Assembly (NCBI GenBank): GCA_027488055.1 | Contig: JAIYCK010000293.1 | Span: 1 to 7,052, forward strand | Direction of reading: 5' to 3' | Length of the DNA stretch: 7,052 nucleotides | Source: Flavobacteriales bacterium | Lineage (GTDB): Bacteria; Bacteroidota; Bacteroidia; Flavobacteriales_D; Sanyastnellaceae | Part shown: piece after piece, positions 1 to 6,824 of the stretch | Numbering within the stretch: the stretch's first letter is position 1 | Layout: each line of letters starts with the position of its first letter | Notes under the pieces: model-generated | Told to the model about the DNA's origin: nothing | The model's input: only the letters and a program-made list of their open reading frames with translations | The model's database searches: none | Position numbers and translations under genes: made by a program

Positions 1-35
1 GAGGCAGAACTTCCTGCGCTGCGCTCCAGAATTTC

Positions 36-92
36 CTTTTTATACCCTTGCTCCGCTTATGCAAAGCATAGACTGCGCAAGGGTATAAAAAG
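36..92. repeat. Long intergenic palindrome (hairpin/cruciform)
   Basis: Two perfect 16-base inverted arms, 36-51 and 77-92 (left arm CTTTTTATACCCTTGC), enclose a second short stem, 58-62 with 66-70, around a 3-base AAA loop. Between the two stems only some bases pair, so the whole forms one long, interrupted hairpin. It lies just beyond the terminator of the minus-strand tRNA gene and overlaps its poly-T region (91-92). It has no T-tract of its own after the stem on the minus strand and is followed by an A-run on the plus strand, so it is not a standard intrinsic terminator. It could be a dispersed palindromic element, a back-up termination or 3'-end processing structure, or the remnant of a miniature mobile element. 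Bases 1-35 before it show no gene. Confidence 0.75.
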
Positions 93-116
93 AAAAAATC
101 CGCCTTGGGGCGGATT
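91..116 (-). terminator. Intrinsic terminator of the tRNA-Ala gene
   Basis: The stem is AATCCGCC (97-104) with GGCGGATT (109-116) around the loop TTGG. Read on the minus strand it is followed directly by a run of six T, a C, then more T. The hairpin begins 18 bases after the end of the tRNA body, as expected for termination of a single-gene tRNA transcript. Confidence 0.85.
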
Positions 117-134
117 GTTCTTTCCATTTGGTTG

Positions 135-208
<74 letters not shown>

Positions 209-226
209 TGATGATTTAAAGGGGTG

Positions 227-256
227 CAAATATAAGCAACTTTACACATGTTCAAA
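227..256 (-). promoter_or_regulatory. Bacteroidota-type promoter of tRNA-Ala
   Basis: On the minus strand, TTTG (plus 253-256) is followed after 18 bases by TATATTTG (plus 227-234), an exact match to the Bacteroidota consensus TTTG ... TAnnTTTG for the primary sigma factor. Transcription would begin around position 221, leaving a leader of about a dozen bases before the tRNA 5' end at 208. Confidence 0.8.
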
Positions 257-469
257 ATATGATTGAATGAATCGAAACACCCCTGCATCGATGTACTTTG
301 GTGCTATGGCAACTTCAATATGCATTCGTCCAAAATGGCACATCGTGCACTTTGTTCCAGAAGGCATTGATTTGTTGTCATTTTAGACTCAATTATGCAA
401 CCTTCATCGTATATTCGTGGTCATTGACTTAGAGGGGTTCATATCCTTGAATTTCAATGCCTTTACCAC
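257..469. other. Intergenic spacer upstream of the exported protein gene
   Basis: I see no gene or convincing RNA here. It must hold the promoter of the plus-strand gene starting at 470. Two one-mismatch matches to TAnnTTTG are present, TATATTCG (410-417) and TATCCTTG (442-449), but neither has a TTTG partner at normal distance. There is no Shine-Dalgarno-like purine run before the ATG, as is usual in Bacteroidota. Confidence 0.5.
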
Positions 470-3400
470 ATGAGAAAAATTCTACTTTCAGCTATACTCA
501 TTTCAACGCTTTGCCTGCACACTGCAGCACAATTGATTACTGAGAACACTATGACAGTGCAACAGTATGTCCAAGATGTGCTTTTGGGGGCAAACGTTAC
601 AGTTACCAATATTCAATACAATACAGCCAGCGCCAATGTCGTGAGCACAGCAGTTGGTGGCTTTGATTGTCCCGATTGTAATTTGGGCATCGCATCCGGA
701 TTTGCAATGAGCTCTGGGGGCGTAGATGGACTCGTTGGACCCAATAACAGTACAAGCTATACCGGCACCGGTTCGGGATTAATGACGGGTAATGATGCGG
801 ATTTATTGGACTTGGTGCAAGCCAATGGCGGAACATCCATACATGACTGGGCCATCATCGAATTTGATTTCATACCCTTGGGTGATACCATTCGATTTAA
901 TTATGTGTGGGGTTCTGAAGAATATGACACATACGTGGGTAGCGGTTTCAATGATGTATTCGGATTCTTCGTTAGCGGGCCTGGCATCAATGGACCATTC
1001 TCAAACAACGCCATGAATATTGCCATCGTGCCCGGCACAGTGGACACCGGTGTGGCTATCAACACGATCAACAACGGTCAAGGCAATGCAGGTCCTTGCA
1101 CCAATTGCGATTACTATAATCAATTGGACGCAGATGGCGAAGCCTGGGACAACATGGATGAAGACATTCACACCAATCCATATTACATTCAATTCGATGG
1201 TTATACTGATGTATTAACTGCTATGGCAGTGGTGCAATGCGGTCAAACCTACCACATCAAGTTGGCTATTTGCGATGCCAATGACAGCGCTTTGGATAGC
1301 GGTATCTTTCTGGAAAGAGATTCCTTCTCTTCCAATTTAGTGGTGCAAGTTGAGTTGGACTTGGACGTGAGCGGACCGAACGGGGACACGATGTTCGAAA
1401 CTTGTGGTTCTGGTAACATCACCTTTGACAGACCCGAAAGCGGTAACCCCAACACCCAACTAGTCGCATACCTATCCTATAGCGGAACAGCCCAAATGGG
1501 TGTGGACTACAGCGTTCTACCCGACTCCGTCGTTTTTGCCCCAGGCGTCATGTCTATCAGTATCCCGCTGGATGCCTACGAAGATTTTTTGACCGAAGGA
1601 TTGGAGAGTGTGCACATGGAAATTGACAACATTGCGGATTGTGGCGAAACCATGGTATCTTCTTCGTTCGATTTTTTCATTGCTGACTATGCCGATCCGC
1701 TCGTGGTCGAAGGTTATGATATTGAAATTTGCTCTGGAGAAACTGTCACCCTGCAGCCTGTCATTAGTGGAGGTTATGCGGTTTACACTTTCGATTGGAG
1801 CACCAACGAGACGACTGAGACCATTGACGTCACTCCTGGTCTTACGACGACTTATTTCCTTACAGTTGGCGACACATGCGGTTTGCCAAGCGATGATGCA
1901 CAATTCATGGTAACTGTGCTGGTTACACCGCAATTGGTAATCGATTTGGATCAACCCAGCCCGCAATTAATCGAATGTGGCAGCGGAGTAGATCTTTCTG
2001 CTACAACCACAGGTGGAGTAAACCCATACACCTGGACATGGACAAGCCCTGATGGCTGGGATCTTTGGGGCTGGGAAAACACGCTTTTTTATAGCTCTTG
2101 GAACGGCGAAGGATATTGCTATGTGACGGTAGAAGACCAATGCGGATTTTTAGCGACGGATAGCATTCTAATCGAAATGAACAGTCCCCCGCTTGAAATC
2201 GATATTCCGACCACTATGCAAGTGGAATGTAACGACAACTATACAGTAGAAGCCATTGTAACGGGCGGTGACAATAATTATTGGTATTCTTGGACATTGA
2301 ATGGCATACCCGATTGGAACCAATGGTCCAATACATTCAATGGAACAGGTACCGAAAATGGAACGCTCAATTTCACGGTGAGCGACAATTGTGGCCAATC
2401 AGCGACTCAAGATGTGGCCATTGAAATCATCAGCCCTCCGATAGAATTGACCCTGGTGGACACGCTTGAAGGAACTTGCTTTACCAACTTCAACATTATA
2501 CCCGTGCTCAATGGCGGAAGCGGAAGCAGCAATGCTTGGAACTATATCTGGTCGGAGCAAGGCAATCCCATCGGCTTCAATTCAACACTGACTTTCAACA
2601 CTCCAGAGAGTACCTCGCTCACGCTGGAAGTGGAAGATCTATGCGGAGCTACAGCCACAGACAACATCATCGTGATCATCGAGAATCCTGATTTGACACT
2701 TAGCATTGGTCCAGATGTCAATGCAAGCTGCTTGGACCAAACCACCTTTGTGCCCCAGCCTACTGGTGGATCTGGTGGATTTACCTTCCAATGGACCGTA
2801 GATGGCGTGCCGGTAGCAACTTCAGGCAACTACACGATTCAGTCATTTGAAACTGTGACCGTAGGATTGACCATGGATGATGCATGCGGTGAAAGCGCAA
2901 CCGCCACAGCACAATTGATTATCCCCAATATGCCGCTGAGTATTCTTGCTGCTGCGGACACCAGTATTTGCGTCGGAGAAGATGCCTACCTATGGGCGTC
3001 GGCCGCCGGTGGTGAGGACGGATTTATCTACCAATGGAGCAATGATTTGAATGGAGATTCGATTACTGTGGAGGATGCTACTATCACAAGTACCTTGCAA
3101 GTGATGGCCACCGATATCTGCGGCCGAACGATCACAGAAGAGGTAACAGTGAATGTACTTCCGATCAGTGCTGGCTTTTATGTACAAAACTTGAACGACA
3201 ATTTGTACGAATTCACTGCGAATCCAACCCCAGAATGTCCAACATGTGATGTGCTGTGGGACTTTGGTGACGGCGATATCAGCAGCGAATGGGAACCTAT
3301 GCATCAATTCGACGGGCTTGACAACTATCAAGTCAGCTTGACCATGGTGAATGAACTCGGGTGCTCAAATACCCAATATTACATGGTGATTGGAACTGCT

Positions 3401-3682
3401 CTGATTTACATCCCAACTTCGTTTACACCCAATGGCGACGGTGTAAATGACACGTGGCATGTCGTAAGCAATGGTATCATGGAGTATGAAATAAACATAT
3501 TCAACCGCTGGGGCGATGTGGTATTCAGTAGCACAGATCCAAGCGAAGCATGGTTGGGTGGCGACCAAGCCAATGGTGTTGGCTATTACGGCCAAAATGA
3601 AGTTTACAATTACGCCGTGCGCGTCAAAGGATTCGACAGCGAAACCTATAAGACACGCGGAACGATCATGTTGATTCGATAA
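470..3682 (+). CDS. Exported multidomain protein: choice-of-anchor L, Ig/PKD-like repeats, T9SS type B sorting domain
   Basis: This 1070-residue protein is probably a cell-surface or released adhesin-like protein; its exact ligand is unknown. In order: a signal peptide at residues 1-20 (MRK, hydrophobic core, likely cleavage HTAA/Q; no lipobox at Cys15); a choice-of-anchor L domain at about 28-290 (landmarks GSEEYD at 148-153, FDGYTDVLTA at 242-251, DSGIF at 276-280); a Calx-beta-like domain at about 296-405 (GVDYSVLPDSVVF, then EGLESV); six Cys-paired Ig/PKD-like repeats at about 410-897; a canonical PKD domain at about 898-975 (WDFGDGD at 930-936); and a CHU_C C-terminal domain at 976-1070 with FTPNGDGVND (985-994) and NRWGDVVF (1012-1019). 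In this family CHU_C directs export through the T9SS, type B. The mature chain has 24 cysteines, suggesting many disulfides formed after export. The first ATG is chosen because only it gives the signal peptide. A terminator follows the stop, and the gene appears monocistronic. Family call is strong; function is inferred only. Confidence 0.93.
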   Translation: MRKILLSAILISTLCLHTAAQLITENTMTVQQYVQDVLLGANVTVTNIQYNTASANVVSTAVGGFDCPDCNLGIASGFAMSSGGVDGLVGPNNSTSYTGTGSGLMTGNDADLLDLVQANGGTSIHDWAIIEFDFIPLGDTIRFNYVWGSEEYDTYVGSGFNDVFGFFVSGPGINGPFSNNAMNIAIVPGTVDTGVAINTINNGQGNAGPCTNCDYYNQLDADGEAWDNMDEDIHTNPYYIQFDGYTDVLTAMAVVQCGQTYHIKLAICDANDSALDSGIFLERDSFSSNLVVQVELDLDVSGPNGDTMFETCGSGNITFDRPESGNPNTQLVAYLSYSGTAQMGVDYSVLPDSVVFAPGVMSISIPLDAYEDFLTEGLESVHMEIDNIADCGETMVSSSFDFFIADYADPLVVEGYDIEICSGETVTLQPVISGGYAVYTFDWSTNETTETIDVTPGLTTTYFLTVGDTCGLPSDDAQFMVTVLVTPQLVIDLDQPSPQLIECGSGVDLSATTTGGVNPYTWTWTSPDGWDLWGWENTLFYSSWNGEGYCYVTVEDQCGFLATDSILIEMNSPPLEIDIPTTMQVECNDNYTVEAIVTGGDNNYWYSWTLNGIPDWNQWSNTFNGTGTENGTLNFTVSDNCGQSATQDVAIEIISPPIELTLVDTLEGTCFTNFNIIPVLNGGSGSSNAWNYIWSEQGNPIGFNSTLTFNTPESTSLTLEVEDLCGATATDNIIVIIENPDLTLSIGPDVNASCLDQTTFVPQPTGGSGGFTFQWTVDGVPVATSGNYTIQSFETVTVGLTMDDACGESATATAQLIIPNMPLSILAAADTSICVGEDAYLWASAAGGEDGFIYQWSNDLNGDSITVEDATITSTLQVMATDICGRTITEEVTVNVLPISAGFYVQNLNDNLYEFTANPTPECPTCDVLWDFGDGDISSEWEPMHQFDGLDNYQVSLTMVNELGCSNTQYYMVIGTALIYIPTSFTPNGDGVNDTWHVVSNGIMEYEINIFNRWGDVVFSSTDPSEAWLGGDQANGVGYYGQNEVYNYAVRVKGFDSETYKTRGTIMLIR
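1697..3160 (+). repeat. Six tandem Cys-paired Ig/PKD-like modules within the exported protein
   Basis: The repeats are visible at protein level only. First cysteines lie at residues 421, 503, 587, 670, 754 and 834 (spacing 80-84). Second cysteines, each followed by Gly, lie at 470, 558, 641, 725, 806 and 884. Each module has a Gly-Gly 12-13 residues after the first Cys (434, 515, 599, 682, 766, 847) and a Trp 8 residues after the second Gly (443, 524, 608, 775, 856); in the fourth module the gap is 11 (Trp 694). This indicates a beta-sandwich of about 83 residues, each probably closed by one disulfide. The DNA copies are strongly diverged, so the duplication is old. Confidence 0.85.
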
Positions 3683-3704
3683 AAACACACACATATTATA
3701 TAAG

Positions 3705-3731
3705 AAGGCCAGCTAACGCTGGCCTTTTTTT
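3705..3731 (+). terminator. Intrinsic terminator of the exported protein gene
   Basis: A perfect 9-base stem, AAGGCCAGC (3705-3713) with GCTGGCCTT (3718-3726), closes a TAAC loop, and the T-run extends to 3731. It starts 22 bases after the stop codon at 3680-3682. Confidence 0.92.
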
Positions 3732-3765
3732 GTGCTTCTTCATCGTAGATGCCTCGCATTGAGAC

Positions 3766-3793
3766 AAAAAAAAGCGGACCCTGAAGGATCCGC
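3766..3793 (-). terminator. Intrinsic terminator of lpdA
   Basis: Read on the minus strand, GCGGATCC pairs with GGGTCCGC (one G-U pair) around a TTCA loop and is followed by eight T (plus 3766-3773). It lies about 26 bases after the lpdA stop codon. Together with the plus-strand terminator at 3705-3731 it insulates the two convergent genes. Confidence 0.9.
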
Positions 3794-3819
3794 CTATATT
3801 AGACTTTCGCAGACTACGC

Positions 3820-5208
3820 TTACAAGTGAATCACTTCGCCGTAAGCGGCAGCAGCTGCTTCCATGATCGCTTCACTCATAGTTGGGTGCGGGTGAACTGT
3901 CTTGATCAACTCCTCACCTGTCGTCTCGAGTTTACGAAGCGCCACGCACTCAGCAATCATTTCAGTGACATTTGCACCGATCATGTGAGCGCCCAACAAC
4001 TCCCCGTACTTTGCATCAAAGATCAACTTGACAAATCCATCTTTGTGTCCAGCTGCGCTCGCTTTGCCGCTCGCGCTGAATGGGAACTTACCAATTTTGA
4101 TGTCCAAGCCCTTTTCTTTAGCAGCTCTTTCGGTCATACCTACACTGGCAATTTCTGGCGAGCAATAGGTGCAACCTGGGATATTACCATAATCCAACGG
4201 TTGTGGATGGTGACCAGCTATTTTCTCTACGCAAATAATGCCCTCTGCGCTTGCTACGTGCGCCAACGACTGCCCTGGTGTGCAATCACCGATGGCATAA
4301 TATCCCGGCAAATTTGTTTGGTAAAATTTATCTACCACAATTTTTCCTTTGTCGGTAATGATACCTACGTCTTCCAAACCAATGTTTTCGATGTTGGCTA
4401 CTACACCTACTGCTGAAAGAACCACATCGCATTCAAGCACACTTTCTGTATCACCTGATTTTACGGTCACTTTGCAACCTTTGCCTGCGGTATCAACTTT
4501 AGTTACTTCGGCGTTGTTGTGTACATCGATTCCAGCTGCTTTGAAGGACTTTAAGAGCGCCTTTGACACATCTTCGTCTTCCACAGGCACGATGTTGGCC
4601 GCATACTCTACGATCGTCACCTTGGCGCCCATCGCATTGTAGAAATACGCAAACTCCACACCAATGGCGCCACTGCCTACAATCACCATGCTTTTCGGCA
4701 TTTCAGGCAATGTCATGGCATCACGGTACCCAATGATCTTTTTGCCATCTTGCTTGAGATTGGGTAGTTCGCGTGAGCGACCGCCCGTAGCAATGATGAC
4801 ATGATTGGCAGCGATTTCAGACTTGGTTCCGTCTGCTGCAATCACTTCTATTTTTTTACCGGCAAGTACCTTGCCCGTGCCCATGATCACATCGATCTTG
4901 TTCTTTTTCATCAAGAACTGCACACCCTTACTCATGCCATCGGCCACGCCACGACTGCGCTTTATGACACCCGCGAAATCAGCCTTTGGAGCACCCACTT
5001 CAATTCCATACTCCTTGGCATGTTGAATATATTGAAAAACAGAGGCACTCTTCAATAGGGCTTTGGTAGGGATACAACCCCAATTGAGACAAATACCGCC
5101 AAGCGCTTCACGCTCAACGATTGCCGTTTTTAAACCCAATTGAGAGGCGCGAATTGCAGTCACATAACCGCCTGGTCCGCTGCCCAATACTATTACATCG
5201 TAATTCAT
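3820..5208 (-). CDS. lpdA: Dihydrolipoyl dehydrogenase (E3, EC 1.8.1.4)
   Basis: This cytoplasmic FAD flavoprotein reoxidises dihydrolipoyl groups of 2-oxo acid dehydrogenase complexes (and the glycine cleavage H protein) with NAD+. From the chosen start it has 462 residues, the usual size. Visible motifs: FAD-binding GSGPGG (9-14); the redox disulfide Cys40-Cys45 in GGICLNWGCIPTK; ATGG (140-143); NAD-binding GSGAIG (178-183) with Glu201 at the end of the second strand, which favours NAD+ over NADP+; the second FAD motif AIGD (305-308); and the active-site HPHPTMSE (439-446), with His441 and Glu446 as the catalytic pair. The frame stays open for 40 codons upstream, to an ATG at 5328, but family homology begins at MNYDVIVLGSG. 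The start at 5208 is preceded by a purine run AAAGAAGA and a promoter candidate. No E1 or E2 gene is adjacent, so which complex it serves cannot be told. Confidence 0.96.
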   Translation of the reverse strand: MNYDVIVLGSGPGGYVTAIRASQLGLKTAIVEREALGGICLNWGCIPTKALLKSASVFQYIQHAKEYGIEVGAPKADFAGVIKRSRGVADGMSKGVQFLMKKNKIDVIMGTGKVLAGKKIEVIAADGTKSEIAANHVIIATGGRSRELPNLKQDGKKIIGYRDAMTLPEMPKSMVIVGSGAIGVEFAYFYNAMGAKVTIVEYAANIVPVEDEDVSKALLKSFKAAGIDVHNNAEVTKVDTAGKGCKVTVKSGDTESVLECDVVLSAVGVVANIENIGLEDVGIITDKGKIVVDKFYQTNLPGYYAIGDCTPGQSLAHVASAEGIICVEKIAGHHPQPLDYGNIPGCTYCSPEIASVGMTERAAKEKGLDIKIGKFPFSASGKASAAGHKDGFVKLIFDAKYGELLGAHMIGANVTEMIAECVALRKLETTGEELIKTVHPHPTMSEAIMEAAAAAYGEVIHL

Positions 5209-5232
5209 TCTTCTTTGATTTGTTTGTTGCTG

Positions 5233-5265
5233 CGAATGTACATTAAGAATTTCAGTTGATCCAAT
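5233..5265 (-). promoter_or_regulatory. Candidate lpdA promoter
   Basis: On the minus strand, ATTG (plus 5262-5265) is followed after 21 bases by TACATTCG (plus 5233-5240), which matches TAnnTTTG except for one base. Transcription would start about 20 bases before the ATG at 5208. If correct, this excludes the upstream in-frame ATG at 5328. A short palindrome, TTTGACTCAAA (5265-5275), abuts the -33 element and could be an operator, but it is too short to be sure. Confidence 0.45.
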
Positions 5266-5316
5266 TTGACTCAAAAAGAAAAATATGACCCAAAGCGTTG
5301 CGCGAATCGTGAATAA

Positions 5317-5350
5317 TTTGCGCTGCAATGGACGGCATTGTTTAATTTAG
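5317..5350 (+). promoter_or_regulatory. Candidate rpoN promoter
   Basis: TTTG (5317-5320) is followed after 22 bases by TAATTTAG (5343-5350), one mismatch from TAnnTTTG. The rpoN ATG is at 5358, only 7 bases beyond this element, so the predicted mRNA would have almost no leader. No Shine-Dalgarno sequence is present before the ATG. The spacing is at the long end of the normal range. Confidence 0.45.
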
Positions 5351-5357
5351 CAGCGTT

Positions 5358-6824
5358 ATGCTCAAACAGTCCCTACAACAAAAACTCCAACAAAAACTAA
5401 GTCCTCAGCAGATTCAGCTGATGAAAATGCTCCAAATTCCTACCATGGAATTGGACCAGCGCATCAAAGAGGAAATGGAGGTCAATCCCGCTTTGGAAGA
5501 GGGCAAAGACGAAGAAGAACAAGAAAAGGAACAAGAGGAGTTGACTCAAGAGGAGCAGGAATTGGACAATGAGGAAACCAAAGAAAACGAGGACATTGAT
5601 CTGAGTGATTATTTGGACGACGATGATACCCCCGATTACAAGTTAAGCGCCAACAACCACAGTGCAGATGACGAATCGCGCGAAACCCCCATTGGCGCAG
5701 GAAGTACTTTTCAAGATTTGCTGTATGCTCAACTTGGGATGAGCGACCTGGATGAACGCGAATTGCTTTTGGCCGAATACCTGGTTGGAAACCTAGATGA
5801 ATCTGGTTATCTGCGCCGCGAATTGCCTTCCATTGTGAATGACCTGGCATTCTCGTTGAATCTTTCTACCGATGTGCATGAGCTGGAGGAAATACTCCGA
5901 GTCATTCAAGAATTGGATCCTCCCGGTATTGGTGCACGCGATCTTCGCGAATGCCTGCTGATCCAAATTCGACGCTCCGAAGCGCGTGACACCGATAGTA
6001 AAATCGCTGAAGTCATCATAGATAAATTCTTTGAAGAATTCACCAAAAAACATTACGAAAAAGTAGCCAAGCGTTTGGAAATTGATGAGGAATCATTGAA
6101 GCCTGCAATTGACTTTATTCTACACCTCAACCCCAAGCCCGGCAATAGTGTCGTGGAATCCACAGGACGCGTACAACACATCGTTCCAGACTTTTTATTG
6201 ATCGTAGAAAACGACGAACTCAAACTCACATTGAATAGTCGAAACGCGCCAGAATTGCGCATCAGCCGTGAATACAAGGAGATGATGCAAACCTATATGG
6301 CCACCAAAAACAAGGACACCAAGCAAAAGGAAGCCATGACCTTTGTCAAACAAAAGATGGATTCCGCCAAGTGGTTTATCGATGCGATCAAACAACGCAA
6401 TGAAACCCTGCTTTTCTGTATGGAGGCCATCGTGCAATATCAACGCGATTTTTTCCTCACCGGTGACGAGACAAAACTAAAGCCGATGATCCTCAAAGAC
6501 ATCGCAGACATGGTCGGTATGGATATTAGCACCATCAGCCGCGTGGCCAATAGCAAGTACATTCAAACTCCACATACCACCTATTTGCTCAAATACTTCT
6601 TCAGTGAAAGTTTGAGTACCGATGAGGGAGAAGAGGTAAGTTCGCGCGAAGTGAAGCAGATCCTCAAAGATGCGATTGGCGCGGAATCCAAACGCAAACC
6701 ATTGACGGATGAAAAATTGATGTCCATCCTCAACGAAAAAGGTTATAACATTGCACGGCGCACGGTCGCCAAATACCGCGAACAATTGGGAATACCTGTA
6801 GCTCGATTGCGCAAAGAACTCTAA
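5358..6824 (+). CDS. rpoN: RNA polymerase sigma-54 factor RpoN
   Basis: This alternative sigma factor directs core RNA polymerase to -24/-12 promoters and needs an ATP-dependent enhancer-binding activator to open DNA. The 488-residue length fits the family. Domains: Gln-rich activator-interacting region I at about 1-48 (LQQKLSPQQIQLMKMLQIP); a very acidic region II at about 47-110 (25 Asp/Glu among residues 47-90); core-binding domain at about 115-310, including LDPPGIGARDLRECL (186-200); a helix-turn-helix at about 378-397 (LKDIADMVGMDISTISRVA, 379-397); and the RpoN box ARRTVAKYRE (466-475), which reads the -24 element. The start at 5358 is chosen because MLKQSLQQKL is the typical family N-terminus. 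It is divergent from lpdA and overlaps the next gene by one base. No activator gene or clear -24/-12 site is seen in the window. Confidence 0.97.
   Translation: MLKQSLQQKLQQKLSPQQIQLMKMLQIPTMELDQRIKEEMEVNPALEEGKDEEEQEKEQEELTQEEQELDNEETKENEDIDLSDYLDDDDTPDYKLSANNHSADDESRETPIGAGSTFQDLLYAQLGMSDLDERELLLAEYLVGNLDESGYLRRELPSIVNDLAFSLNLSTDVHELEEILRVIQELDPPGIGARDLRECLLIQIRRSEARDTDSKIAEVIIDKFFEEFTKKHYEKVAKRLEIDEESLKPAIDFILHLNPKPGNSVVESTGRVQHIVPDFLLIVENDELKLTLNSRNAPELRISREYKEMMQTYMATKNKDTKQKEAMTFVKQKMDSAKWFIDAIKQRNETLLFCMEAIVQYQRDFFLTGDETKLKPMILKDIADMVGMDISTISRVANSKYIQTPHTTYLLKYFFSESLSTDEGEEVSSREVKQILKDAIGAESKRKPLTDEKLMSILNEKGYNIARRTVAKYREQLGIPVARLRKEL

Noticed and set aside
5..36. Imperfect direct repeat CAGAACTTCC (5-14) and CAGAATTTCC (27-36).
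   Set aside because: Only 10 bases with one mismatch and at the window edge; chance cannot be excluded.
336..350. TGGCACATCGTGCAC upstream of the exported protein as a sigma-54 -24/-12 promoter.
   Set aside because: The GG and the following GC are 8 bases apart instead of 10, and the -12 TTGC block is missing.
410..449. Two TAnnTTTG-like elements (410-417 and 442-449) as the promoter of the exported protein gene.
   Set aside because: Each has one mismatch and neither has a TTTG-like -33 element at the usual distance, so I cannot choose between them or claim either.
1517..1966. A 149-codon open frame on the minus strand inside the exported protein gene.
   Set aside because: It is antisense to a well-supported coding region with clear domain structure, and its translation shows no recognisable domain or start signal.
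3683..3819. Two adjacent hairpins between convergent genes as a possible small RNA.
   Set aside because: Each hairpin is a simple intrinsic terminator with a T-run in the direction of its own gene; nothing more is needed to explain them.
3826..4416. A 196-codon plus-strand open frame opposite lpdA.
   Set aside because: It is fully antisense to lpdA, whose motifs are intact, and its translation has no recognisable family features.
5209..5328. In-frame 40-codon N-terminal extension of lpdA with a hydrophobic stretch (ATLWVIFFFL), resembling a signal peptide.
   Set aside because: Dihydrolipoyl dehydrogenase is cytoplasmic and homology starts at MNYDVIVLGSG. The extension overlaps both promoter candidates, and the ATG at 5208 has a purine-rich leader and gives the usual 462-residue length.
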